Part shown: piece by piece, positions 11,621-24,034 of the stretch | Layout: each line of letters starts with the position of its first letter | How positions within the stretch are numbered: the first letter of the stretch is position 1 | Assembly (NCBI RefSeq): GCF_030272615.1 | Contig: NC_081406.1 | Span: 172,444,361-172,508,360, forward strand | Direction: 5' to 3' | DNA: 64,000 nt | Source: Cryptomeria japonica | Taxonomy: Eukaryota; Streptophyta; Pinopsida; Cupressales; Cupressaceae | Notes under the pieces: model-generated | Seen by the model: the letters and a program-made list of their open reading frames with translations, nothing else | Databases searched by the model: none | What the model was told of the DNA's origin: nothing | Position numbers and translations under genes: made by a program

Positions 11621-13357
11621 TGATCATAATTACATTTTGAGAATCACCTTCAAATATTAGTATTTTACTTGTAGGATTGGTACATAATAAATGCAAGAAT
11701 TAGAATTAGAATTTCAATTGTAGGATTGGTACATAATAAAATAAAATAAATATTAGTATGTGAAAACTCTATGGAGAGTAATATCATATATAACATAATA
11801 TTCTTCATCAAATCTTAGAATTAATCACCTTTATTAATGTTAATGTCTATTTATAATTTTTTTTAATAATTCTACAACATTCATAATATATCTAAATTCG
11901 CTTATTTATTGTTAAATACGAGATAGTTTCCACAGCAAATCAAATTACAATATTGCTGTCACAGTTAAATTGTGTAATTTTTTAGCAAAATTCATTGACT
12001 CATATTTCATGAATAGTGGTTAAGAAGAATCCATCTTCCATAAGAATGAATGGTACACTTAAGACTCATTATTTATTTATTACTCATATTTACTATTTTA
12101 TTAAAAGAAAATTTAAAAATAAATAAATGGTTTTTGTTTTCTACTCTTAGTAGACAAATAGTGTGGACAAAATGTGTAGAGGTATCAACTTAAATTAAAT
12201 AAGAAGTAGATCAATTCAAATCTTCAACAGCTGCATGGTTGCCGGCTCTTGAATATTTTATTCCTTAATTTTCCTGTTCATCGGACTGCAGTTGACATTT
12301 ATTTTAATAAATATATGACGAAGTAGAACGAATCAAAGTCAGAGAAAAGCCTTAGACCCGGTTTACAAGACTTGTTCTTCATGCCATTTTTTCCATGATC
12401 GGAACCGGGCCTGGAATTTGACAGCCACTTCTATTTGTCCTAGCATCTGTTTTTTTTAAATGATGGATTGGTCATTGCAATGTTTTTAATGTGATGTTTT
12501 AAGAAAAATATTAATTGCCAAAAAGATTCAAAAGAAAGTTAGATTATAAAGATATAGTGTAAACAAATCAAAGCATAATTATTGACATATGAAAGAAATT
12601 AAATTCTAATGTTTTAGATAGAATATTAAATATAATATTGTCTCTTACAAAGAACTTAACAAATAATAGTAATTTTAAAGTTTTTAATTGTGATTGTGTA
12701 CAATTTAATTTGCAAATATATAAAAAATGAATAAACAACATATAATTTTATTGATACATAACAAGACGGCCTTCCTAAAAAATAAAGTTGGAGCTATGGA
12801 GATTTTTTAGGAAATTTTGAAAGCTGCTGGTCCCATGAATTTTGTAGTGTAGTTCAGCTACAAAATTTAAGGAAGTTGTTGGTCTCATGAATATAATATC
12901 TTTTATGTGCATAATAAAAACAAGTAAAAACAATTCATTTCCCTCCAAAACTACTTTTTAATAGAAATTAAATTTAGATGCTTGACAAATGAAAAATAAC
13001 ATGCCTAAGTTGGAGGGGGCAATTTCTAGCCCCACCCTTTTTCACTGAGTCATATTTGTAGGCCTAAAAGGTAGGGGCTTCTATTTTTTTGGAAAAGAAT
13101 CTAAATAATCTTGTAGCACCAATTTTTTTTTATGGGACCACCTCTTCCTTAAAAATAGAGCTTAAGCCTCCCTCATGGGACCCTGGCTAAGTTCTTAAAT
13201 TCATATAAGAAAATCGATACTATTCTAAAATAATTATATTTAAATATTATAAAATTGGAAATAATTCTATCCTGCCATTTGAAAATATTCTAAATAAATT
13301 TATATGTTTATAATAAACATTCTAAAATAATATATATGAATATTTAAAATTATAATA
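11621..13357. other. AT-rich intergenic stretch with a short tandem duplication
   Basis: No coding signal seen. TTGTAGGATTGGTACATAAT occurs at about 11,669 and again at about 11,720, about 52 bp apart. A short 10-bp inverted repeat (AATTTTGTAG / CTACAAAATT) lies near 12,840-12,870. Confidence 0.45.
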
Positions 13358-13373
13358 CTATATAATAGATATT
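13358..13373. repeat. LINE target-site duplication, copy 1
   Basis: CTATATAATAGATATT, identical to 14,996-15,011, directly beside the A-tail end of the LINE copy. Confidence 0.9.
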
Positions 13374-14456
13374 TTTTTGCTCGGTAATAATTTATGTTTT
13401 ATTGAAATCGAAAAATAAAGTTTACAAAATAAGTCTAAATAAGTATTTGAGACCAAAAAAGGCAAAACCACCAACCGATAGCAACCCTACCAAAAATTCT
13501 ATTATCAGTCTACCCACCAACCACTCCAATTACAACAAAAAATTGCTAAACTTTGTCTAAAAAAGGACTTCAATCCAAAAAGGACACAACCACCAAAAAA
13601 TAGAAAGCGCCAACCCACTGGACTTTCCATCGGTGGTTGCATCCCACCACCCTGGCTTCTTTGTTCTCCAATTCCCTCGACGGCCTAGGTTGCAACACCT
13701 GTCTCTACCCGCGCTCATCTTTTGTCTTTGCCTATGCAATGACAACCACCAATTCTTTGATTTCTATGTATAGCTTCAAGGCATCCCATCCCCTTCTGGC
13801 CTCCTGCCTACGATGGAACCTGCACATTCCCTTTGCCCACCAAAGGAAAGGGAATAAACCAAGCATTACGACCATTCACATCATCCTCCACCCCCTCATG
13901 AGCATCGAACCCCACACCCGGTTCCACCCATTCCATAAATGAGTCCATTCCTATTAGAAAATCCTGGTGAATTATTGTCTCCATCACCTTCTTAACCATG
14001 GTCGTTTCTTCGCCCAATTGTAAACCCCAATCCATAATGAGGGCATAAACATCCATTATGGTTTTAAACCTGAATTTGAGTTGACTGAAAGTCCCTCGAC
14101 CACAATAGCCGCACTCTGGGCTAGCAATTTGTTAGAAAACTTAAACATTTTTGCAGCTAACCTATGGTAATTTCTCTAAAGAAAGCAAAGACCCATCTCC
14201 TACTTCGAAGAGTGAAATTGGCCTCCATGAGTTCTTCAATTCCAGCTACACTACTACTCAAAATAAAAGCAGCAACCTTCATAGAGCTCTGCTTCAACTA
14301 TTATTATTGTCTTAATGAAGCCTCCAGAAGAAAGGGGATGAAATAAAATGCCAACTCATGGCTCGTAAAAATATCATTAACAAGGTGCCTTGCTAAGCTC
14401 AAATGTTATCTTTGTCTCACAATATTCTGACACCGTACACTTCATCTTCTATGCCA
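13374..14456 (-). other. LINE 3' tail region
   Basis: About 1.1 kb after the RNase H stop, lacking a recognisable domain. Two open segments on the - strand (14056-13808 and 13745-13557) may be decayed extension of ORF2 or chance. The end carries an AATAAA-like signal and a run of seven A on the - strand. Confidence 0.6.
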
Positions 14457-14995
14457 TTAAATATAGCTATTTGCTCCCTTCTCAAAGATGACAGTGCAAA
14501 AATCCTCCAATCTAAAATCGCCCACTTGAACAAATGTGAGAGCCCACTTGGATAAAATATCTGCCTCGACATTACCAGTGCGTTTGACATGGCTTAATTG
14601 GAAATCCGCAAAATACTTCAACTCTTCGAGGATGTTGCAGATCGAACCTTGTAAGTGCCATAGATCAATTCCTTTCTTCTTTAAAGCCAGAATGATAATT
14701 AGAGAGTCATCCTCTAAGTCCACTTTTCTAGCACCAAGCATCTTACACACCCTAACAACTAGCATAGTTGTTGTCACTTTAGCCAAATTATTTGTACCGT
14801 CCATCAATATTTGAGCCCCTATAGCCAAAGAATCTCCCTTCCAACTCCTCACAATAACCCCTACCCTTGAAGGTCCCAGGTTGCCTTTAGAAGCCCTGTC
14901 AAAATTCACTTTCCACCATCCCTCCAACAGTCTCTCCCATTTAACAGTCAAATCAACATGGTTGGTTTGAACCCAACTAAGCCCATTAACGAGTG
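14457..14995 (-). pseudogene. LINE RNase H domain (5'-truncated ORF2 end)
   Basis: This is the C-terminal RNase H of a plant LINE polyprotein (RVT_3 type), which removes RNA from the hybrid during copying. The frame runs from the truncated end (LVNGLSWVQTN) without a stop to 14,457. Landmarks are WWKVNFDRASKGNLGPSRVG (first catalytic Asp), DLEDDSLIIILAL, then SHVKRTGNVEADILSKWA (last Asp). The second catalytic position reads NNLAKVTT where the family has AE, so the Glu is Lys. No apurinic endonuclease or RT is present because the copy is truncated. Open frame but certainly not functional alone. Confidence 0.85.
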
Positions 14996-15011
14996 CTATA
15001 TAATAGATATT
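14996..15011. repeat. LINE target-site duplication, copy 2
   Basis: CTATATAATAGATATT, identical to 13,358-13,373, at the 5'-truncated end of the LINE. Confidence 0.9.
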
Positions 15012-15732
15012 ACTTACTATATTTTTTTACGATTTATTTTGAAGTGTAATATATATAGTTTTAGAAAAAAATAGCATGTCAACGCGTACAATCCAATAAT
15101 TTCTTAAGCTTGAATATATAGTATAAAAGTAAAAAAATGACCATACAAACCATCAAATTTTTAGTTTGATTGGAACCCACAACTTCTCATTCATAATATT
15201 ATCTTATATAAATACTAAAAATTATGGAGATAAGCATAGAGCATCTCTTGTGTGTAGGAATAAAAAACCTATTTTCGTATAAACAATCTTGAAGAAATAA
15301 GTTTTCATTTGTGAATTGCTGCAAAAATGAAGGTAAGTTCATTTTGTTACACTTGACAAATAAATGTATTACTATTTTTTGATAAAGATAAATGGGTTTT
15401 ATAGGGACCTGAAACCCAAAGTTTTACAAACCAAGGCCAACATCCAAACAAATATTAAATAGAAGTGAAACAAGGGATAAACCCCACACAGACCCAAAGC
15501 CAAAAACAACACAAAAAGCCCCAAAAAATAAGAGAACACACTCAATTCAAAGAGTGAACTAGTTCAAAATTCTTCTGAATAATATTTTTGTATTCTATTA
15601 ATTCAAATAAGGTTTACAGATTCAATATAAAATAAGTCTTGTAAAACCCAAAAGAGTTCCAAGAAATACAAAATTGGATCAATTATCATCCTAACCCTAA
15701 CTAGCTATTCATAGATGAAAACCATTACATCT
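15012..15732 (-). other. AT-rich spacer with a LINE-tail-like segment
   Basis: From about 15,374 to 15,560 the - strand is GT-rich and ends in TTTATCAAAAA-type sequence, resembling the tails of the LINE copies in this window. No coding part is attached. The rest (15,012-15,370) is AT-rich and unassigned. Confidence 0.3.
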
Positions 15733-17487
15733 TGTAGCATCATAAAATTGTGACCTTGTAATTTCCGACCATATTTGGGTCTTCACATTGGTGAAACGAT
15801 GATGCAGGGGCTTCGCGGGGTCATAACTTTTGACTCGGTTGTCCGATTGGGTTGAAATTTTACGTGGATGTAGATCTTGAGGAGTTGATTGGATTTCCGA
15901 CCGAACGAAGTTCGCTAGGGCCCCAATTTTCAGGGCCGGATTCCTTCATCTAAGGCCTCAAAATTTGCTTTTACTCTTTTTTTTCGTTTTTTTTAGAAAG
16001 TTGGTTTTTTAGTTAATTTTGAGCTCGTAATATTTTTAAGATTAGAAAGTTTTTAATTTGTGTCGTAGGAATATTTTTTAGATTTCTAGAAGATTTCGTA
16101 ATTTTTGGGATAGATTTGAAAATTTCCTTAAATGGCAATTTTCGGATTTTGTAAAAATCTGCCCAAAAAGGAAATTTTTGGTGATTGTTTAAAATAGGGA
16201 CTTTTTCATTGTAATGGCAGAATGGTTGGAGTTGCAGAAGAATAATGAAGAACATTTGATCTAGACGTGTGTTATTGCTAATTATTCTTTGTTATATTGA
16301 TTATGTTTTAATGGGCTACATCAAACGAGTCCCTAAGCCTAATTGGAGACTCGAGACATGATCATACCTCCCGAAACATGCATTTCCTTGCACCCCACAC
16401 TATCTATTCCTGCTTTTTGTCCTAAATTAGGGAAAGATAGGGGTGTGGTGCCCCTATCTCCCTAGGACAGGGGCGTCACACCCCTTTCCTCCTAGCATAG
16501 GGGCATGGTGCCCCTTTCCTTTCCCAATTTTGGGTCTCGTCAGCTTAAACCCTGCATTGGGCTTGTCAATTGTGAAGTGGGAAAAGTTTCCCTATGTTAG
16601 CCTAAGATGAAAAATCACTCAAATAACCCTAATTGGTGAATATATAAGACACATTTTCCCTTCCTATTTGCATAATTCAATAAGATAAAATTAGTTCAAA
16701 AAGTGAAATCAAGTACAAGCATTCAAGCATTCAAGCATCCATTGAGCATCTCAAGTTTCCTTTCAAGGCTAGGTGTTGCATTCAAGTCAAGGATTCAACC
16801 ATTGAAGAGGAGATCTCTTTTGACATTCGATTCTACATATCCTTTCAAACAATGCTATCTACATTTCAATTACATCCTCTCTTGAATGTGAATTCTACTT
16901 CAAACATTTCCTTTAATTTACTTGCAAGTATTTTTCAATCATTTGGTAAATTCCAAACCGGGGTTTGACCTAAAGGGAAACCGCCAATCCCAACAACATT
17001 CCCTCTCTTTTTTGTGTGTAGGTTGCAGGTGCACAATAGTATTTGCAGTTTTTGACTTCATTTTGAGAGACGAAAAAACCCTTTTCCGTGAGCAGATTTT
17101 TAGGAGGACCAAGTACACTTTCAACCTAGTCCCGACAAATTTTGCCCAAATTTACAAGGGAGCTTCGTCTCAGCATTTTACTGTTAATTCCAGGTGCACA
17201 ACTTCATCCTGCATTTCTATCTTAAGTTGTAATCATTTCTTTGTCATCTTTACACTTAGTCTTAAATTACTTAATTCAACTTGTCTATTCTAAAAGAGGA
17301 GTTACTTTACTTTTCAAATTCATTGTCAATTCACTTCGCATTCAATCTCTTTCAATGGAGATTGGATCTAGTGAATTCAATCCCCTGTTTTAAATGTGAT
17401 GTGTGTGAGAGGTTGAAGAGAATCCTTTGTGAAACTTTCACTCCTTCTTGAGGAGGGTAAAGCTTTCCACTCGATCTTATCATCACA
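15733..17487 (+). repeat. 5' LTR of element 2, with an extra 0.53-kb segment
   Basis: Begins TGTAGCATCATAAAATTG and ends CATCACA. It aligns with 22,875-24,034, except that 15,800-16,328 is absent from the right LTR and is bordered by the direct repeat AAACGA. At 16,437-16,518 it carries three copies of a short self-complementary repeat (AGGGG...CCCCT); the right LTR has one. Confidence 0.8.
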
Positions 17488-17505
17488 TTTTGGTGAATAC
17501 GACGT
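17488..17505 (+). promoter_or_regulatory. Degenerate primer-binding site of element 2
   Basis: TTTTGGTGAATACGACGT follows the LTR end. It resembles the TTTTGGC... site of element 3 in position and start, but its tRNA cannot be assigned. Confidence 0.4.
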
Positions 17506-18727
17506 CTTGCATGTTTTGACATTTCAAATTATTGCATATTTTTCATTTACAAGTTTAATTTTCTTCCAAAAACTTAGTGGTTAATTCATTCAAAACCCTA
17601 GTTGTTAAAATTGAAATTGAACTTGTGTCTTGTAAAAATTGCTATCTATTGTTTTAGATCTAAAAAATGGCATTGCTTGTCAAATTCAATTTCCTCACTG
17701 TCTTGTTCAATTTGCAAATCAAATTTTAAAAATTAAGTGGTTAATTGTCAAAACCCTAATTTTCAAAAAACAACTTGAACTTGTGCAAAAATTGAATTTA
17801 CATTAATTTTCAAATTTGGAACTATTTTCAGATTTGTTTCCTTGCCTAAATTTTAAAATTTCAATTTCCCTCCCTTTTCCAAAATTCAATATTTAAAAAT
17901 TCACCTATTAGGCCCTAAAACCCTAATTTTTAAATTCACTTGGATTTTGTGAAAATTTCAATCAATTTCAACCAATTTCAGTTTTCTAAACATTATTCAA
18001 GGTGTCCCTATCCATTAGGTTTGATCCTTTTCAAATTGATAATTTAATTTCTTATCTTTTTTAAAATCCTAATAGGTTACTATTTTCACATTCAAACCTT
18101 AATTTCGCCTATCAAAACTTCATAAAATCAACCAATTTTTTGCAGTTAGCTCTAAAATCATCGTAACTTTCTTCCTTGAAAATTTCAAAAAAAATTGGGG
18201 GACCAAGTGCACTTTCAACCTGATCCTCAACTTTTTTCCCAAAATTTCGGGAGATTGTTGACTGCATTTAACTACTTAAATCTAGAAAATTGGATGATTT
18301 GGTCGAATTTTGATCCCTCTAAAACAAAAAATACTTCCCAATTGCAACATCACAACTTTCAAGGAAAGATTTAAAATTACGTGGTTAATTATAATTTGCC
18401 TTGATTTTAAAAATCTTAATTTTTGTTAATTTTAATTTTAAAATTAAGTGGTATCCCATTGGCCCTAATTTTAAAATTTCAATTTCCTTTTTCCCAATTT
18501 TTTTCTTGGAAAATTGTGTCCTTTTTATTCTTTCCACAAAGTTCAAATTGTGTAATCATTATTTCCTTGAATTTTGCATTATTCAATTTTTCCAACTTTG
18601 TTCCCAAAATTCAAAATTCAAATTTTCCCTCTAGTGCATGAATTTTACCACTGTTAGTCATACCTATACTATCCCCGTTAGATGAAGCATTAGAATTAAG
18701 GTTTCCCAAGGTTTAATTCCCAAAGAG
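17506..18727 (+). other. Non-coding leader of element 2
   Basis: About 1.2 kb of T-rich sequence without coding signal. It contains at 18,201-18,219 a copy of GACCAAGTGCACTTTCAAC, also present in both LTRs (17,107 and 23,656). Confidence 0.6.
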
Positions 18728-20460
18728 ATGGAGCCTAATTTGGGTGACTTCTTCAATGAGGATAATGCTATGTTTTTCCATCCTGATAACATCCCTATCT
18801 ACCCAATTAATAATTCCAATGATTAAGAAGAAGCTTTTAATAGAGTTTCCATAGATCAACTTTTAAAATTTGACAATAAATTTGACAACTTTCAACAATG
18901 GATGTCCCAAAAATACCCTAATAGTGAAGCTCTTCCATTAATTGAAGATCTAAAGCACATGATTCAAAGTGATAAGAATGGAATTGATATATTGTGTGGC
19001 ATTGCTTATATTATTAATTCTAATGTCATGCCTATAAAGAGTTGTGTTGAGACCTTAGGTTATTGACAACCTTCTACACAAATCAATCATTATATTCCTT
19101 TGACCACTCCAATAACAAGCATTCCTACTTTCACTTCAAACATTATGACTACATCAACTCAAAATGTTATACCTACAAAAATTAGTCATGGGGGAAATCC
19201 CTCTTCTTCATTCAATCCTCCATCTTTATCTATGCCTTCAATAAGTATTCCTATTTTTTCTCAATCACTTAATGTGACACAAGGGCGAAATTCATCTAAT
19301 CATTCTATCCCTTCTTTTAGTGTCTCATTTTTTACTCAATCATCACCTATACCTACTTACCATAGTGTTCCTCCACCTTATTCTCAATCAATGACTTCTT
19401 TCAGTACCACCTTCTCAATTGAACATGTCTAACATGAATTCCTTAACCAAAGAAACCATTTATAACCTTTCTCAAACTATGTCATCATTGCAATAACAAA
19501 TTGCTTCTATGATTCAATCCAAGTTTAGTGTGCCCACATTTGATGTTGCAAGCCCACTTTCTCTTGATATTGTTAAAACTATCCCTCCTAAATATGTTTA
19601 AGTCCCTCAATTGAAACTTTATAGTGGAAAAGGTGATCCTTTAACACATGTTAAGACATTTCAAACTTTGTGTACTAACCTTGCTTATGATCAAAGATTT
19701 CTTGCCAAGTTGTTTACTAGAACACTAAGAGATAAGGATTTAGAATGGTATTTCTCTTTATTATATTACTTATTTTCAACAATTATCAAATTATTTTATT
19801 CAACAATTTCAAAATAGCATAGGTCCTAAAGTTACTTTCATTGATTTAATGCATTGTAAACAAGGTGTTAAAGAAAAAGTGACTGATTTTATTGGTAGAT
19901 ATAAGCATTTGTGTTCTCAAATTTTTTTTCCAGTGTCTGATTATGATATTCAAATAATTTTCATTTCTAATTTACAACAAAATATTAGAGATAAACTTCT
20001 CCTTTCTAAGTTTACTTCCTTTTTGCAGTTGTGCACAACTCTACACAATTATCAACTGATTGTGAGTCGGCTAGAGAAATCCACTCCTATGGCTCTGAGT
20101 GATAAAGGTAATAGTGCTCAACAACCACTTGTAAAGTTCAAACCAGGAAAAGGATTCATCAAATTCAATGAAACCATCAACAAAAATGTGAATTCTACAA
20201 CAATGTGTCTCCTATTTCTTAAATTTTTAAAAGAGAAAGACAATTTACTCCTTTTAATGAATTTTTACATAGCATTAGGTTTCAGTTGTTACAAAGAGAT
20301 GTTATCAAACTTCCTCCAATAAAACCAATTGACCATTTTAAGGCAGCCTCACCTTACTTTAATAATAATTCTTTTTGTCAATTTCATCGTCAACTTGATC
20401 ATGATACTAATAAATGTTTTGCGTTAAAAAGTAAGATTCAAGACTTGATTTGATAATAAT
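18728..20460 (+). pseudogene. gag of element 2 (broken)
   Basis: ATG 18,728 starts a reading (MEPNLGDFF) that continues through in-frame stops to 19,432, ending in a Ser/Thr/Pro-rich linker (19,100-19,430). After a frameshift the Retrotrans_gag core appears at about 19,600-19,750 (LKLYSGKGDPLTHVKTFQTL, then RTLRDKDLEWY) and, after another, at 19,849-20,100 (CKQGVKEKVTDFIGRYKHLC). A knuckle-like motif follows near 20,375-20,450 (FCQFHRQLDHDTNKCF). Order and wording fit Tat/Athila-type Gag. Three frames and several stops, including ones explainable as CAA to TAA, show it is dead. Confidence 0.75.
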
Positions 20461-20649
20461 ACTATATATGTGGCAGGTGTAATTGATAAAGGAAACAAGT
20501 CAGTAGCTTCTCCTAATTGAAATCTTAAGATATTCATTGATCCTTTACCCTCTCATACCTCTAATATGATTGAGACAAACATAACTCTTTCTCTCCGTCT
20601 GATCTTACTACAACATCTCCAAATTTGGTGAATATGGTATAGAAACAAG

Positions 20650-22118
20650 AAACACCTAAGGATCCATGTATCACATTTGACCCTAGTGAGACCAATAGAG
20701 CACTCGATGGCCCTTTATACATAGTTGTGAAGATTCAAGACAAACCTTTTCATGGTGTTCTTATTGACCCCTCTTGCATGGTTAATGTTACCACTGGGGA
20801 ATATCTTTATACTTTACATTTGCATAAACCAATCTATGATAACACCAATGTGATTGTTAAGTTATTTGATGGATTTTTTTCTCCTACCATTGGTTCTATC
20901 ACACTCACTATCAAGGTTCATACTAAATCTATGGATGTTAGCTTTGTTATCATTCCTTCCTCTAAACAATTTTGTGTGAAGTTAGACTATCCTTGACTAT
21001 CTTCCATGAAGGATATTGCTTCTCCAATCCATAAGTTTTTGGAATTTCCCCACAATGGATAAACCATAGCTGTTAACCATAGATTATTTCGACCAACTAA
21101 AAGAAGTCCAGGTGTTCCAATTGATTACTTTTGTCCTCAACAATTTTAATCTCCTTCACCAAGAAGCGATGCTCTTTTTCAATCTTGTCAAAAATGGAAG
21201 AAAGATATGATCTTATCCTTAAGTCAATCTAGAACTTCAAAACTTGATATTCCTATCATTCCTGGAAATGAGGTTCTTCCCTTGACAGATAGAACCAATT
21301 TTACTCCTAAGGAAGATTCTCAACCTATTCCTATGGATGAACCTATGCCTTCTCCTAAAAATAATAATAATGTTCCTCATAAGGTTAGACTTGTACCTCC
21401 TCCTCATGATGGACCTAGTATCCTTCCTACACCAAAAGTTCCTCCTTTATATGGTGTAGTCCTGCCTCCTTTCTCTTATAGAGAGAAGATACCTACCTCT
21501 CCTCTTGTTCAAACTAAAAGACCTCAACCTAAACCTCCAACTACCAAAGATGAGAATATTCCTCCTTCAACAAATATTCCTCCTTCTTCTCAGCCTTCTG
21601 CTAAGACTTGACAAAATCATTGTGTGAGAGAACACCGACAAAAAGGTCATGCTCAAGCTCATGAAATTGTTCCTCAAACTATTCAATCTCCCAAAACTCC
21701 ATCAGTTGACATGATTCCCTTTTCTCCTAAAAAAGATGTTGAACCTACATCTCCAAATCCTAAGTTGTAAAAAACAATATGATAGTTTCACTTCTATTCA
21801 TGTTTGAGCTCCTCTTTCTATAAATCTTGGTGAAGAAATTGGTGAAAATGTTATTCATGATGGCAAATACAACTCCTAATGCTTCTGACAGTGAATATGA
21901 ATACGTTGATGTTGACAAACATTTATCTGCATAATTTTCAAAAGCCTTAATCCTAGCTCTTAGAGTCAAACAAAGTGACATAGAACATGAGCATAGTCCT
22001 TTCTTGGATCTTGTGATAGCTCCATCTATTGCACTTGATGTCGCTCCTCTAGCATGTTTCCTGCCTTCCCAAAATAGTGATTAGGAAGATCGGGAGGTGG
22101 ATGTTGTGCTAGACTAGC
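20650..22118 (+). pseudogene. Protease-like region and Pro-rich extension of element 2
   Basis: The stretch 20,650-20,996 resembles a retropepsin: DPCITFDPSE, then VLIDPSCMVNVTTGEYLYTL where related elements have a D-x-G-type active site, and a hydrophobic C-terminal part. The residue after Asp is Pro-Ser rather than Gly-Gly or Ser-Gly, so catalytic competence is doubtful. The same frame continues, with stops, into a Pro/Thr/Lys-rich stretch (21,207-21,611) and a further acidic segment to about 22,118 (EDREVDVVLD). No RT motif occurs anywhere in it. The Pro-rich extension has no function I can name. Confidence 0.6.
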
Positions 22119-22860
22119 TGCATTAGCACCGTAGATTTTCTACCTCTCTCTCTTTTCTTTCTCTTTTGTGATCATTATTCTATATGTATCCCTATTCTTA
22201 TATTTTCCCTTGTAATGTCTACTTGAGGATGATGCAAAGTATTGAGATCTATTTTGGTCTCTTTTATGTTGAATCAAAAGGCACCTATGATCCCTTTCTT
22301 CCATGGTAGTTTTCTTTCTTTGGGGAATGATGACTATTCTATGCATATATATACATGATATACATGAGTTATCATACAACATACTATCCCTCAAGAAAGT
22401 GAAACTACCTCATGCTTTATGTTTTGTGTTCATTATCCTTGGGTTTATTCCTCGTCTGGGGGCTAAATCCTTGCGATAATGTGTTCCCTCTCTTTCTCTG
22501 TTGGGTGTATCCTACTTTAAAGAAATCACTCCTAATAAGGCGTGTGTGATCGCTTTAACATGGGGGAATACACTCCACTCATATTTTCCTTCTTGATACT
22601 CAAAGTTACTTAGTGAACTTGTCTTTGCTTTGTAATTTTTGTTTCCCTTTCTTTTCATGACTCATAGTGAGGAGAACCTTACTACTTGCAATCATGGTTT
22701 TTCCATCTTGATCTTCCCTTTTACTTTGTCAATCGAAGTCGTAAGATCCTTAGTCCACTAGGGGACTGGTTTATCTTGCCTCCTTGATATGGTGAAAGTC
22801 TTTCAATCTTGTTTCCTTGTACTTTATCGATAGTATTGGCATATTCTTATACTCTCGCTA
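22119..22860 (+). other. 3' untranslated region of element 2
   Basis: Between the last coding remnant and the polypurine tract. T/C-rich, no domain recognised on either strand. Confidence 0.6.
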
Positions 22861-22874
22861 AAGTGGGGGCTAAA
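22861..22874 (+). promoter_or_regulatory. Polypurine tract of element 2
   Basis: AAGTGGGGGCTAAA directly abuts the TG of the right LTR, the expected place for plus-strand priming; the GTGGGGGC core is typical of Tat-like elements. Confidence 0.8.
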
Positions 22875-24034
22875 TGTAGCATTATAAAATTGTGACCTTG
22901 CAATTTTTCATCGCATTTGGGTCTTCACATTGGCAAAATGAATCCCTAAGCCTGATTGGAGACCCAGGACATGCTTATACCTACTGAAACATGCATTTCC
23001 TTGCACCTCACACTGCCTATTCCTTCTTTTTGTCCTAAATTAGGGTAGGATAGGGGTGTGGTGCCCCTGTCCTTGCCCTATTTTGGGCCCTCTCCACTTA
23101 AAACCTGCATTGGGCTTATCAATTTTGAATCGAGAAAAGTTTCCCTATTTTGGCCTAAGATAAAAAAATCAGTCAAATAAGCCTAATTGGTGAATATATA
23201 AGAAACATTTTCCCTTCCTATTTGTGTAAGTCGATAAAAGACAATCAAGTTCAAAAAGACAAGTACAAGCATTCAAGCATTCAAGCATCCATTGAGCATC
23301 TCATGTCTCCTTTCAGGGCTAGGTGTTGCATTCAAGTCAAGGGTTCAACCATTGAATAGAAGATCTCTTTTGACATTCTATCCTACATATCGTTTCAAAC
23401 AACTCTATCTACATTTCAATTAAATCCTCTCTTGAGGTGAATTATGCTTCAAACATATCCTTTCATTTACTTGCAAGTATTTTTCATCATTTGGTTAATT
23501 CCAAACCGGGGTTTGACCTAAAGGAAAACACCTAATCCTAACAACATTTCCTCTCTTTTCTATATGTAGGTTGCAGGTCTGTAGCTATATTTGCAGGTTT
23601 AGACTTCATTTTTCAGAGACGAAAAAACCCTTTTCAGCGCACGAATTTTTCGGAGGACCAAGTACACTTTCAACATGGTCCTGACAACTTTCGCTCAAAT
23701 TTACAAGGGAGCTTTGTCTCAGCATTTTATTGCTAATTCTAGGTGCACAGCTTCATCCCGCATTTCTATCTCAAGTTATAATCATTTCTTTGTCATCTTT
23801 ATACTGAATATTAAATTGCTTAATTCAACTTATCCATTCTAAAAGAGGGGTTACTTTACTTTTCAAGTTCATTGTCAATTCACTTGGCATTCAATCTCTT
23901 TCCATTGAGGTTGGATCTAGCAAATTCAACCCCCTCTTTTAAATGTGATATGCATGAGAGGTTGAAGAGAATCCTTTGTGAAACATTCACTCCTTGAGGA
24001 GGGTAAATCTTTCCACTTGATCTCCTCATCACCC
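22875..24034 (+). repeat. 3' LTR of element 2
   Basis: Begins TGTAGCATTATAAAATTG and matches 15,733-17,487, apart from lacking the 0.53-kb segment and two of three short hairpin repeats. Similarity fades after CTCATCAC at about 24,032; the true end could be at 24,049 (CACATCACA). Confidence 0.78.

Larger units (their letters stand above)
13374..14995 (-). mobile_element. 5'-truncated LINE (non-LTR retrotransposon)
   Basis: A 1.6-kb insertion bounded by a perfect 16-bp direct repeat. On the - strand it enters in mid-reading frame at 14,995, encodes an RNase H domain, then has about 1.1 kb of tail and ends in a short A-run. Truncation at the 5' end, a variable-length target duplication and a 3' A-run are the signature of target-primed reverse transcription. 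The perfect duplication implies a fairly recent insertion relative to its surroundings. Confidence 0.88.
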
